DNA of 64,000 bases from Streptosporangiales bacterium (GTDB lineage Bacteria; Actinomycetota; Actinomycetes; Streptosporangiales; WHSR01), in contig WHSR01000005.1 of NCBI GenBank assembly GCA_009379995.1, positions 56,840 through 120,839 on the forward strand, in the 5' to 3' direction. The position numbers and the translations under genes are program-made. The stretch's first letter is position 1; each line of letters opens with the position of its first letter. This document shows, one piece after another, positions 54,251 through 62,067 of the stretch. Below the pieces are notes generated by a model, which saw nothing but the letters and a program-made list of their open reading frames with translations, had not been told where the DNA came from and searched no databases.

Positions 54251-55294
54251 TTAGGCGGCTCCTAGGACCCTCGCGAGCGCGGCTGTGAAGGCGTCGGACG
54301 TCGAGCGGTCGCGGACGGCGACCCGCATCCAGTCCGGACCGAGGCCAGGGAAGGTGTCGCCGCGGCGGACCGCGAAGCCGAGATCCCGCAGCGCGCCCCG
54401 GACGTGTTGCCCGTCGGGGACCCGCAGCAGCAGGAAGGATGCCCGGGCGTTAGGTACGACGTGCACGCCGCCCAGGGCGGCGAGCGACTCGGACAGGTGC
54501 GTGCGCTCCTCACCCAACTGGCGCGCCCATGCCTCGGCCTCGGCGAGCGCCCCCTGTCCGCAGCACGCCTGCACCGCGACGAGGGCGGGCGTCGACACGG
54601 GCCACAGCGGCTGCGCCTCGGCCAGGCGGGCGACGAGCTCGGGCGCCGCGAGCAGGTAGCCGACCCGCAGCCCGGCCAGCCCCCAAGTCTTCGTCAGGCT
54701 GCGTACCACCACTAACCCCGGCAGGTCGCGACGGCCGGCGAGGCTGCCCCGCTCCCCCGGCAGGCAGTCGGCGAACGCCTCGTCCACGACGAGCACCCGC
54801 CCCGGCCGGGCCAGCGCGGCGAGCGTCCGCGTCGGGTGGAGCACCGAGGTCGGGTTGGTGGGGTTGCCCACGACAACCAGGTCGGCGTCCTCCGGAACCG
54901 CCTCCGCCGCCAGGCGAAACCCGTCCTCGGCCGCCAGGACCACCCGGTCGACGGGATGACCGGACGCCCGCAGGGCCGCTTCCGGCTCGGTGAACTGCGG
55001 ATGCACGACGGCCGCGCGCTGGGGCCGCAGCGCCCGGGCGAGCAGTACGAACGCCTCGGCTCCCCCGGCGGTCAGCAGCACATCGTCGGATGGCCGACCG
55101 TGCCGGCGGGCGACGGCGGTACGCGCCGCCGCGGGGTCTGGGTAGCTGGCGACGGCGTCCAGTGCGGCCCGTAGCCGTTCGGCTAGCCACCGCGGAGGGG
55201 CGCCGGGACGTACGTTGACCGCGAGGTCGACCAGGCCCGGCGCGATCTCCACATCGCCGTGATGTCCGAGATCGACGTCAGTGATGGTGTGCAT
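54251..55294 (-). CDS. cobC: Cobalamin-pathway aminotransferase-like protein CobC
   Basis: 347 aa, class I/II aminotransferase fold. PLP lysine in VRSLTKTWGLAGLRVGYLL (near 210), Asp in VVDEAFADCLPGE, Asn in VGNPTNPTSVL. Homologues in B12 operons are threonine-phosphate decarboxylase (CobD-Salmonella) type enzymes making the aminopropanol linker, or CobC. It resembles histidinol-phosphate aminotransferase, but the operon favours B12. It is the last gene; ATG 55294 lies 17 nt inside cbiX. Its early part has HHGDVEIAPGLVDLAVNVRP, where most family members have a dinucleotide-like N-terminus. Confidence 0.85.
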   Translation of the reverse strand: MHTITDVDLGHHGDVEIAPGLVDLAVNVRPGAPPRWLAERLRAALDAVASYPDPAAARTAVARRHGRPSDDVLLTAGGAEAFVLLARALRPQRAAVVHPQFTEPEAALRASGHPVDRVVLAAEDGFRLAAEAVPEDADLVVVGNPTNPTSVLHPTRTLAALARPGRVLVVDEAFADCLPGERGSLAGRRDLPGLVVVRSLTKTWGLAGLRVGYLLAAPELVARLAEAQPLWPVSTPALVAVQACCGQGALAEAEAWARQLGEERTHLSESLAALGGVHVVPNARASFLLLRVPDGQHVRGALRDLGFAVRRGDTFPGLGPDWMRVAVRDRSTSDAFTAALARVLGAA

Positions 55295-56159
55295 GCGCGC
55301 CTTCCACCGGGTCGTCGGGATGGTGGTGTGCTACCTGGGCGGCACCGAGCCGATGCTCGAAGCCGGGCATGGGCGCCCGGTAGATGCAGGTGTCGCAGTT
55401 CATCCGGATGTCGCCGACGAGCGCCTCCTCGTAGCGCTCCAGCACCAGATCGGCGAGCCCGTCGCAGTCGCCGATCACCCGCGCGCATCGGACGTCGAGG
55501 TCGGCGTGCGCCAGTTGGTACGCCTCGGCCTGCCTTCGGGCACGGTCGGGAAGCACGCCGGGGAACAGCAGGTACGGCAGCACGACGATCCGGCGGGCAC
55601 CGAGCCGCCGGCAACGTTCCAGCCCTTCTTCCGTACCGGGTCGGGTAAGCGAGACGAAGGCGGTCTCCACGTAACCGAGCGACCGGCCCTCCCACAGCAG
55701 CCGCGCCACCTTGTGGACCTCGGCGTTCGCGTCCGGGTCGGTGGAGCCGCGGCCAACCAGCAGCACGGCCGTTTCCGCCCGCTCGGCTGGGTCCAGGACC
55801 GCGTCGAGTCGCTCGTCCAGCAGGTACAGCAGGCTCGGGTGCGGGCCGAGCGGCCGCCCGTAGGAGTACCGCGTCCCTGGATGCCGTGCCCGCTCGCGGG
55901 CGAGCGCGCCGGGAATGTCCCCCTTCGCATGCCCGGCGCCGACGAGCACGAGGGGCATCGTGACGAGGTGCCGCTGGCCGGCCGCGACCAGTTCCCCGAC
56001 GGCCTCGGCCAGCGGCGGCGGGGAGAGCTCGATGAAGCCACCGGCCACGGCGAGGCCCTCGGCACGTGAACGCAGCCGGCGGATGAACGCGGCGAACTCC
56101 GCCGCGCCCGCCCCGTCCCGGGTGCCGTGCCCGACGACAAGCAGCGCGGGTTTGCCCAT
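55278..56159 (-). CDS. cbiX: Sirohydrochlorin cobaltochelatase CbiX with C-terminal Fe-S/His tail
   Basis: 293 aa, two chelatase half-domains (VVGHGTRDGAGAAEFAAFI, PLVLVGAGHAKGDIP; VLLVGRGSTDPDANAE, VLPYLLFPGVLPDRARRQ) with metal His residues in each. The C-terminus has MNCDTCIYRAP, resembling the iron-sulfur cysteines of CbiX-long proteins, then a His-rich tail (AHHHPDD, AHAHHH) likely to store or deliver cobalt. It inserts cobalt early, which assigns this B12 route to the cobalt-early (anaerobic-type) order. It starts within the cobH stop (TGATG). Confidence 0.9.
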   Translation of the reverse strand: MGKPALLVVGHGTRDGAGAAEFAAFIRRLRSRAEGLAVAGGFIELSPPPLAEAVGELVAAGQRHLVTMPLVLVGAGHAKGDIPGALARERARHPGTRYSYGRPLGPHPSLLYLLDERLDAVLDPAERAETAVLLVGRGSTDPDANAEVHKVARLLWEGRSLGYVETAFVSLTRPGTEEGLERCRRLGARRIVVLPYLLFPGVLPDRARRQAEAYQLAHADLDVRCARVIGDCDGLADLVLERYEEALVGDIRMNCDTCIYRAPMPGFEHRLGAAQVAHHHPDDPVEGAHAHHH

Positions 56160-56746
56160 CAGGCGGCCTCCCCGGCGTTCAGCAACGCGTTGACGGCCGC
56201 GGTCGCCATGGCGGAGCCGCCCTTCTCCGAGCGGTTGCTCAGCGCCGGCAACCCGCTGGCCCGCAGCGCCTCCTTGGCCTCGACCGCTCCGACGAAGCCG
56301 ACCGGGAGCCCGATGACGAGGGCCGGTTCGACGCCGCGGCTGAGGATCTCCTCCAGCGCGGTCGGCGCACATCCGATCGCCCACACCGCCCCGGCACCCA
56401 CCTCGCTGGCAGACAGCCGGACCGCGGCGGCGGAGCGGGTGATCCCCGCGGTACGGGCCAGCCTGGTCGTCAGGGAATCGTCCACCTTGCAGATCACCTC
56501 GCGGGTGGTGATACCGACGGCCACCATCCGGACGTCGGCGATGATCGGCGCCCCGGCCGCCAACGCCAGCGCCCCACGCTCCAGTGCCTCCTCGTCACAC
56601 ACCAGGTCGCTGCAGTACTCGAGATCGGCGGTGGCGTGGATGACCCGTTCGACGACGGCCCGCGTGTACCGCGGCAGATGGCCGGTCGCCACCCGAGAAC
56701 GCAGGATCTCGTACGACTTCGCCTCGATGGGATGTACGTCCCTCAC
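56159..56746 (-). CDS. cobH: Precorrin-8X/cobalt-precorrin-8 methylmutase
   Basis: 195 aa. Catalytic His region RVIHATADLEY (near 38), then DVRMVAVGITTREVICKVDD and ALVIGLPVGFVGAVEAKEAL, and NRSEKGGSAMATAAVNALL at the end. It moves the C-11 methyl group to C-12, yielding (cobalt) hydrogenobyrinate. GTG 56746 has GGAG 10 nt upstream. It starts 4 nt after the ferredoxin stop. Confidence 0.93.
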   Translation of the reverse strand: MRDVHPIEAKSYEILRSRVATGHLPRYTRAVVERVIHATADLEYCSDLVCDEEALERGALALAAGAPIIADVRMVAVGITTREVICKVDDSLTTRLARTAGITRSAAAVRLSASEVGAGAVWAIGCAPTALEEILSRGVEPALVIGLPVGFVGAVEAKEALRASGLPALSNRSEKGGSAMATAAVNALLNAGEAA

Positions 56747-56750
56747 GGGT

Positions 56751-56954
56751 TTAGGTCTCCTCGATCGCATCGACGGGACAGATCTCCACGCACTCACCGC
56801 AGCCGGTGCACAGGTCACCCGCGACGAGCAGGCCCCCGCCGCGTGCCCGGATCGCGCGTTCGGGGCAGGTCAACAGGCAGGCACCGCAGCCGACGCAGCG
56901 CTCGGTCACGGTCACCGCGGCTGCGTCCGGCCGTCGGTCCGCGGCACGGGTCAC
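56751..56954 (-). CDS. Ferredoxin with two [4Fe-4S] clusters in the cobalamin operon
   Basis: 67 aa. Two cluster motifs: CVGCGACLLTCP (about 20-31) and CTGCGECVEICP (about 49-60). Such a ferredoxin would supply low-potential electrons. Within this operon likely uses are the Fe-S proteins CbiX or a ring-modifying step between cbiG-cobJ and cobH. GTG 56954 is chosen because it overlaps the cbiG-cobJ stop as GTGA; GTG 56960 is also possible. No CobG-type monooxygenase is seen in the window, which fits oxygen-independent ring contraction. Confidence 0.85.
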   Translation of the reverse strand: MTRAADRRPDAAAVTVTERCVGCGACLLTCPERAIRARGGGLLVAGDLCTGCGECVEICPVDAIEET

Positions 56955-58732
56955 AGCCACCGATACCCCCGCGGAGTGACCATGCGTCCGGCGACGATGC
57001 GGGTGTCGCCGCTGCCGACGATGACGACGGTTTGCATGTCGACGGCCTCCACATCGACGGCATCGAGGGTCGTCAGCGTCGACCGCTCGTCCGGCCGGGA
57101 CGCGCCCCGTACGATCCCGACCGGTGTTTCCGGCCGCCGGCGCTCGCCGAGCACGGCCAGCGCCCGGGCGAGCTGCCAGTGCCGGGCGACGCTGCGCGGG
57201 TTGTAGAAGACGACCACGAAGTCCGCCTCGGCGGCGGCCCGGACCCGGGCCTCGATGACCTCCCAGGGGGTGTGCAGGTCGGAAAGCGAGATCAGGGCGT
57301 GGTCGTTTCCCAGCGGCGCGCCGAGCAGCGCTGCGGCGGCAAGCGCGGCGGTGACGCCGGGCACGCCGGCCACGTCGATGGAACCGTCGGCCATCTCCAG
57401 GGCCGGGCTGGCCATGGCGTAGATCCCGGCGTCGCCGGAGCCGAGGAGAGCGACCGCATGACCGCCGCGCGCCTCGGCGACGGCGGCCGACGCGCGTTCC
57501 TCCTCCGCGCCGAGCCCGCTGGCCAGCACCCGGGTTCCGGGCCGGAACAGGTCGCTGACCGCCTCGACGTACTGGTCGAGCCCGATCACCACCGAGGCGC
57601 GGCGCAGCACCGCGACGGCCCGTGGAGGCAGCAGGTCCCGGTCGCCCGGGCCGACGCCGACGAACGTGAGCCGGCCGCGCGGCCGGAGCCGGGCGACCGC
57701 GACGGTGGCGTTCGAGGATCTGCGCTTGGCCACGACAAGCTCGCCGCGGGCGCCTGCGGCGTACAGCGCCGCCGCCTCGGCCACGCTGGGGGTGCCGACC
57801 GCGACGCGGACGGCCTCGCTCGGGTTCGGGACCCCGACATCGGCGAGGACCTCGGCCGGGTAGGTCGCCATCGGCCAGCCCCGCCGCTCGGCAGCGGTAC
57901 GGATGCCGGCCTCGTCGGCCTTGGCCTGTACGGTCGCGAGCGTCAGCACCGACGCGGCGGAAAGACCCGCCTCGGCGAGCGCGGCGTCCACCAGGCCCAG
58001 AACCTCGTCGGCCGCCACGCCGCGGCTGGCACCGACCCCGACGGCCAGCGACGGCGGCCGGTACACGACCCGCGGCCCCACCGCCGCCCCTTGGCCGTGA
58101 TCTTGCAGAAATTTGAGCCCTCCGGGTTGAATTTCTGCAAGATCACGGCCAAGCGGGGGCGGGAGCACACGATCCGTGACGAGTATCGCGGGCGTTCCCG
58201 GCTCGGGCGCCGGGGTGGACACCACGTTCGGGGGCAGCGCCGGGAGGGGCCAGGTCCCGTCGCAGGTGAGCGTGACCCGCTCCCCGGAGATCACCGCCGC
58301 CCCGACCGCGGCGAGGTCGCTGCCGTCCTCGACCCGGAAGCCGAGATCGGCGCCGAGGTCGTCGAGGGGCGTGATCCCCAGCGCATCGCTCGCCGTGGTG
58401 ATGACCGGGGTGCACCCGAGCTCGGCGGAGACCCGCTCGGCCAGCGCGTTGGCGCCGCCCGCGTGCCCTCCCGCCACCGGAACGGCGAACCGCAGAGACT
58501 CGTCGACGCAGACCACCCCGGGGTCGGAGTGCTTTCCGTGCAGCAGCGGACCGATGATGCGGACGGCCGCGCCCACCGCGAGGAAGCACACCAGGCCCCC
58601 GCACTCGGCGAACGCGCGCGGTACGGCCTGGCCCGCCGGGCCCTCGTACACCCGGGCCCGCGGCCACGCGGCGGCTAGCCGGGCGGCGGCCGACCTGCCC
58701 CGCTCGGTGACGGCTACCAACCCGATCACCAT
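56951..58732 (-). CDS. cbiGH: CbiG-CobJ fusion (cobalt-precorrin-5A hydrolase / precorrin-3B C17-methyltransferase)
   Basis: 593 aa. CbiG N-terminal and middle domains (1-190: VCFLAVGAAVRIIGPLLHGK, VPVAGGHAGGANALAERVSA) and CbiG C-domain (about 225-330: LAVGVGASRGVAADEVLGL) are followed by the CobJ/CbiH methyltransferase (about 338-593: VGVGPGDRDLLPPRAV, GSGDAGIYAMASPALE, VFYNPRSVARHW). Together they do ring contraction and removal of the acetaldehyde fragment. Residues 194-214 (LGRDLAEIQPGG then LKFLQDHGQ) are the translation of palindromic element copy 5, in the CbiG linker. ATG 58732 has GGAGGCCGCCTC upstream. Confidence 0.92.
   Translation of the reverse strand: MVIGLVAVTERGRSAAARLAAAWPRARVYEGPAGQAVPRAFAECGGLVCFLAVGAAVRIIGPLLHGKHSDPGVVCVDESLRFAVPVAGGHAGGANALAERVSAELGCTPVITTASDALGITPLDDLGADLGFRVEDGSDLAAVGAAVISGERVTLTCDGTWPLPALPPNVVSTPAPEPGTPAILVTDRVLPPPLGRDLAEIQPGGLKFLQDHGQGAAVGPRVVYRPPSLAVGVGASRGVAADEVLGLVDAALAEAGLSAASVLTLATVQAKADEAGIRTAAERRGWPMATYPAEVLADVGVPNPSEAVRVAVGTPSVAEAAALYAAGARGELVVAKRRSSNATVAVARLRPRGRLTFVGVGPGDRDLLPPRAVAVLRRASVVIGLDQYVEAVSDLFRPGTRVLASGLGAEEERASAAVAEARGGHAVALLGSGDAGIYAMASPALEMADGSIDVAGVPGVTAALAAAALLGAPLGNDHALISLSDLHTPWEVIEARVRAAAEADFVVVFYNPRSVARHWQLARALAVLGERRRPETPVGIVRGASRPDERSTLTTLDAVDVEAVDMQTVVIVGSGDTRIVAGRMVTPRGYRWL
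58091..58152. repeat. Palindromic element copy 5, in frame within cbiG-cobJ
   Basis: Arms 58091-58113 and 58130-58152 are 23-bp complements with a 16-nt loop, the longest in the set. The stem and loop are read through as codons 194-214 of CbiG-CobJ without stop, because the minus-strand frame avoids the TGA present in the other copies. In that frame the element encodes RDLAEI and KFLQDHG. Confidence 0.95.
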
Positions 58733-58747
58733 GAGGCGGCCTCCAAA

Positions 58748-58791
58748 GTGAGCATCGCAGCGAAGCGAGGAGCGGAGCGGAGGAGGACGCC
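58748..58791 (+). repeat. GTGAGCATCGCAGCG element between cobL and cbiG-cobJ
   Basis: A 44-bp G/A-rich string with internal near-repeats (GCGAAGCGAGG, AGCGGAGCGGAGGAGG). It begins, like the coding cassette, with GTGAGC. It occupies most of the 70-bp gap that interrupts an otherwise overlapping gene series. Only one copy is in this window, so its repeat status is inferred from its composition and my recollection of similar strings in actinomycete genomes. Confidence 0.4.
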
Positions 58792-58802
58792 GGGGTACAC
58801 GG

Positions 58803-59987
58803 TCACGGCCGGCTCCCGCACAGCACGAACACAGGGTTGACCGGGGCGAGTCGATGGGTGCCGTCCGGCAGCGGAGCGAGCCGGGACGCCTGCAGCTGGA
58901 TGCCGTCCACCCGGTAGCCGCAGCCCTCGAGCGCCTCGCGGGTGGCACCGACCCGCTCGACGGCGGCAAGCCCCACGACGACGGCGCGCGGGTCGCGTGC
59001 CGCGCAGGCCTCGACGACCCGCGGCCCGCCCCCGCCGACGAAGACCGCGTCGGGGTCGGGGAGCGTCGCGAGCGCGGACGGGGCCTCGCCGTGGACGACG
59101 CCGACCTCGACGTCGTGCGCTTCGGCGTTGCGGCCGATCCGCGCGCATGCTTCGGCATCCCGCTCGACAGCCACGGCGGCCGCGCCGAACCGGGCACACT
59201 CGACGGCGACCGAGCCGCTGCCGGCGCCGACGTCCCACACCAGGTCGCCGAGCCTGGGGCCGAGTCGGGCGAGCACCAGTGCCCGTACCTCCGCCTTGGT
59301 GATCACGGAGTCGCGGTGGGCGAACGCGTGCTCCGGCAACGCCCAGGTCGCGGGGCCGGGCTGCCGGCCCGCCACCCAGGTCGCCGGGTTCACCGGACGG
59401 GACTCGTCGAGCACGAGGACGACGTTCGGGTCCCGCCATCCCTCCGCCCTGGCCCGAGCGTGATCGCAGCGGGTCACCCGCTCGTCGCCGCCGAGGTTCT
59501 CGGCGACCACGAACGTTCGGGGTACGTCCTCCAGCGCCCGGGCGAGCTCGGCGGGGCCACCGCCGGGGCCGGTGAAGACCGCGACCTTCGGGTGCGCGCG
59601 GCAGACGTTGACGGCCCGCCGCAGATCGCGTCCGTGCGCCGAGACGACTACCGCGTCGTCCCACGGCAGCCCGAGCCGGGCGAAGGCCAAGGCGACCGAC
59701 GACCGCGCCGGCAGCACCGCGGGCGTGAGGCCGCGCTCGCGCAGCCCCCGTACGATCCCGAAGAACCCCGGGTCCCCGCTGGCCAGGACCACGGAGTCAC
59801 CGTCGTGGCCGGCGACCGCGTCGATCGCGGCGGCGACGTCACCCATCGGGGCACGCCGGGCCTCTTCCGGCGCTTCCACGGCCGCGAGGTGTCTCGCGCC
59901 GCCGGCAACCAGGGTGGCCGAGGCGAGCGCTCGGCGCGCCTCCGGGGCCAGCGGCGACCCGTCGTACCCGATCACCGTGATGCTCAT
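58803..59987 (-). CDS. cobL: Precorrin-6Y C5,15-methyltransferase (decarboxylating), CbiE-CbiT fusion
   Basis: 394 aa. CbiE-like methylase (1-195: ITVIGYDGSPLAPEARRAL, VVLASGDPGFFGIVRGL, VVVSAHGRDLRRAVN) and CbiT-like methylase/decarboxylase (205-394: GLRRDSVITKAEVRALVLAR-type region as FAHRDSVITKAEVRALVLAR, WDVGAGSGSVAVECARFG, DPDAVFVGGGG). It methylates C-5 and C-15 and removes the C-12 acetate carboxyl. ATG 59987 overlaps the cbiD stop (ATGA). Confidence 0.93.
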   Translation of the reverse strand: MSITVIGYDGSPLAPEARRALASATLVAGGARHLAAVEAPEEARRAPMGDVAAAIDAVAGHDGDSVVLASGDPGFFGIVRGLRERGLTPAVLPARSSVALAFARLGLPWDDAVVVSAHGRDLRRAVNVCRAHPKVAVFTGPGGGPAELARALEDVPRTFVVAENLGGDERVTRCDHARARAEGWRDPNVVLVLDESRPVNPATWVAGRQPGPATWALPEHAFAHRDSVITKAEVRALVLARLGPRLGDLVWDVGAGSGSVAVECARFGAAAVAVERDAEACARIGRNAEAHDVEVGVVHGEAPSALATLPDPDAVFVGGGGPRVVEACAARDPRAVVVGLAAVERVGATREALEGCGYRVDGIQLQASRLAPLPDGTHRLAPVNPVFVLCGSRP

Positions 59988-61240
59988 CCGGCCCACCTCC
60001 CGCCGCTCGACGCGACGAGCTGCCCGCCGGCGAAGTCCACCATCGCCACCTCCGCGGTGAGCCGCCCCTCGGCGAAGCGCTCGAGCACCTCGGCGACCCG
60101 CCGGCAGAGCAGGTCGCCGGCCGGGCGCAGGAAACCCACCGCCTCCCACAGCTCGTAGGCGTGTCGGGCGGTGTTCGCGGCGTCGACCTGCCGGGCCAGC
60201 TCCCCGTCCGCGCCGGCCTCCCGGGTGACCTCGCCGAGCAGGCCGGTCTCCACCCGGGAACGGGTGTAGTGGGTCATCAGCACGCCGGCGGCGAGCTTGG
60301 TGAGTTTGCCGATCATGCCGACGAAGATGACGTGGTGCAGGCCGTGCTCGACCGCGCGGCGCAGCGCCGCCCCGGTGAAGTCGCCCACCTCGACGAAGCA
60401 CACCTCGGGCAGGTCGGGGAGCAGCCGCATCGCTGCCTTCTCGGTACGGCCGCCGGTGCACAGCGCGACCGTGCGTTCGCCCTGCGCGGCCATCACCGAG
60501 ACAGCCTGCTCCACGCTCGCCCGCCACGACGCGGTGGAGAACGGCCGCACGATGCCAGTGGTGCCGAGGATGGAGATCCCGCCGACGATACCGAGCCGGT
60601 GGTTGGTGGTCTTTCGCGCCATCCGCTCCCCTTCCGGGACGCTGATGACGACACGTACCCCACGGGCCGCGAGGTCGATCGCCTCGCCGACGGCCTGAAC
60701 GATCATCTGGCGCGGTACCGGGTTGATGGCCGGCCCCCCGACCTCGAGTCCCAAGCCGGGCTTGGTGACCACGCCTACGCCCACGCCGCCGTCCAGTTCG
60801 ATGCCGGGCTCGTGCCGCCACCGCACAGTGGCGGTCAGGTGGGCACCGTGGGTGACGTCGGGGTCGTCGCCGGCGTCCTTGACGACCACGGCCTCCGCCT
60901 TGGCCGGGGAGTAGCTGCACAGGTCGACGGCGAAGCCGACACGGCGGCCGGAGGGGAGCGCCACCTCCACCCGCTCCTGGGGCGACTGCGTGGCCAGCGC
61001 GAGGGTCGCCGCCTTCGCCGCGGCGGACGAGCATGTGCCGGTGGCCCAGCCGGTGCGGAGCGCCCTGTCCCGGACCTTCGCGGTACGGGGAAGATCCGGC
61101 TCGCGCAGCTCGGGACGTCCCGGCGCGCCCGCCGATGGCTCGCGTGCGTCGCTCACGTGCTGGTTTTGTTCGCTTCTCCGCCCGCTCGCCGGGTGCCCGC
61201 CATACGAGGTACCCGCCGATGGCTCGCGTGCGTCGCTCAC
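59984..61240 (-). CDS. cbiD: Cobalt-precorrin-5B C1-methyltransferase CbiD, with cassette-encoded N-terminus
   Basis: 418 aa. The CbiD domain begins near residue 55 (RDRALRTGWATGTCSSAAAK) and contains VTKPGLGLEVGGPAINPVPR, GGISILGTTGIVRPFS and VGMIGKLTKLAAGVLMTHY, all family hallmarks. It methylates C-1 in the cobalt-early pathway. Residues 1-39 are foreign to the family and come from the repeat cassette (SDAREPSAG at 2-10 and again at 30-38). GTG 61240 overlaps the cobM stop (GTGA); GTG 61156 at the second unit could also start translation. Confidence 0.92.
   Translation of the reverse strand: MSDAREPSAGTSYGGHPASGRRSEQNQHVSDAREPSAGAPGRPELREPDLPRTAKVRDRALRTGWATGTCSSAAAKAATLALATQSPQERVEVALPSGRRVGFAVDLCSYSPAKAEAVVVKDAGDDPDVTHGAHLTATVRWRHEPGIELDGGVGVGVVTKPGLGLEVGGPAINPVPRQMIVQAVGEAIDLAARGVRVVISVPEGERMARKTTNHRLGIVGGISILGTTGIVRPFSTASWRASVEQAVSVMAAQGERTVALCTGGRTEKAAMRLLPDLPEVCFVEVGDFTGAALRRAVEHGLHHVIFVGMIGKLTKLAAGVLMTHYTRSRVETGLLGEVTREAGADGELARQVDAANTARHAYELWEAVGFLRPAGDLLCRRVAEVLERFAEGRLTAEVAMVDFAGGQLVASSGGRWAG
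61123..61240 (-). repeat. Coding cassette, copy B (GTGAGCGACGCACG element) at the cobM/cbiD junction
   Basis: Near-copy of 25982-26099. Its first four bases, GTGA, contain both the cbiD start codon (GTG) and the cobM stop codon (TGA). Two 28-bp units are 84 bp apart, so both encode SDAREPSAG in the same frame. It ends just before the native CbiD sequence. Confidence 0.9.
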
Positions 61241-62067
61241 TGGTCGCCGGCCTCTCCGGGTCCGTGCTCGGGAGCCCCTCGTAGTTCACGCCGCGCCGCC
61301 GGGTCGGCCCTGCGGTGACCGTGGAAATGACCCGGGTGGTACAGATGCGAACGCGTGCCCGCGGCGGCGAGGGCCGGACCGACGAGCACCAGGGTGTGCT
61401 TCCAGAGTCGGTGCGTCCGGATGGTCACCGCCAGCTCGTCCAGCCGGCAGCGCACCACCAGCTCGTCGGGCCAGGTCGCGCGGTGCGCCACCACACACGG
61501 TGTCTGCGGAGGGTAACCGCCGGCGAGCAACTCCTCCTGCAGCCGCCGGGACCGGGCGGCGGACAGGAAGACCGCCATCGTGGCACCGTGCCCGGCCAGC
61601 CGCTGCACGTCCTCCCCTGGCGGCATCGGGGTCTTGCCGCCGCCGAGGCGGGTGAGGATCACCGTCTGGGCGACCTCGGGGACGGTGAGCTCGCGCTGGG
61701 CGAGCGCGGCCGCCGCGCTGAAGCTGGAGACACCCGGCACCACCTCGGTCTCCAGTCCGAGATCGCGGCAGCGGTCGAGCTGCTCCTGAACCGCCCCCCA
61801 CAGCGAGGGGTCCCCGGAATGGACCCGGGCGACACGCAGGCCCTCGCGGGCCGCGCGCCGATAGTACGGCAGCACCCCCTCGATCGTCAGTTGGGCGGAA
61901 TCGACGATCTCCGCGTCGGCCCGCGCGTGGTCGAGCACGCCCGGATGCACCAGGCTCGCCGCCCAGATGACCACGTCCGCCTCGGCGATCGCCCGGGCGG
62001 CGCGGAAGGTCAACAGGTCAGCGGCGCCGGGCCCGGCGCCGACGAAGGTCACCTTGCCCCCGCTCAC
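61237..62067 (-). CDS. cobM: Precorrin-4 C11-methyltransferase
   Basis: 276 aa. SAM-dependent tetrapyrrole methylase: VTFVGAGPGAADLLTFRAAR at the N-terminus, VIWAASLVHPGVL, ARVHSGDPSLWGAVQEQL, VVPGVSSFSAAAALAQREL and LTRLGGGKTPMPPGED. It methylates C-11. GTG 62067 overlaps the cobI stop (GTGA). The C-terminal 30 residues (HPGHFHGHRRADPAARRELR and on) are His/Arg-rich and vary from the family; the stop codon belongs to the repeat cassette, so the original end could have differed. Confidence 0.93.
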   Translation of the reverse strand: MSGGKVTFVGAGPGAADLLTFRAARAIAEADVVIWAASLVHPGVLDHARADAEIVDSAQLTIEGVLPYYRRAAREGLRVARVHSGDPSLWGAVQEQLDRCRDLGLETEVVPGVSSFSAAAALAQRELTVPEVAQTVILTRLGGGKTPMPPGEDVQRLAGHGATMAVFLSAARSRRLQEELLAGGYPPQTPCVVAHRATWPDELVVRCRLDELAVTIRTHRLWKHTLVLVGPALAAAGTRSHLYHPGHFHGHRRADPAARRELRGAPEHGPGEAGDQ

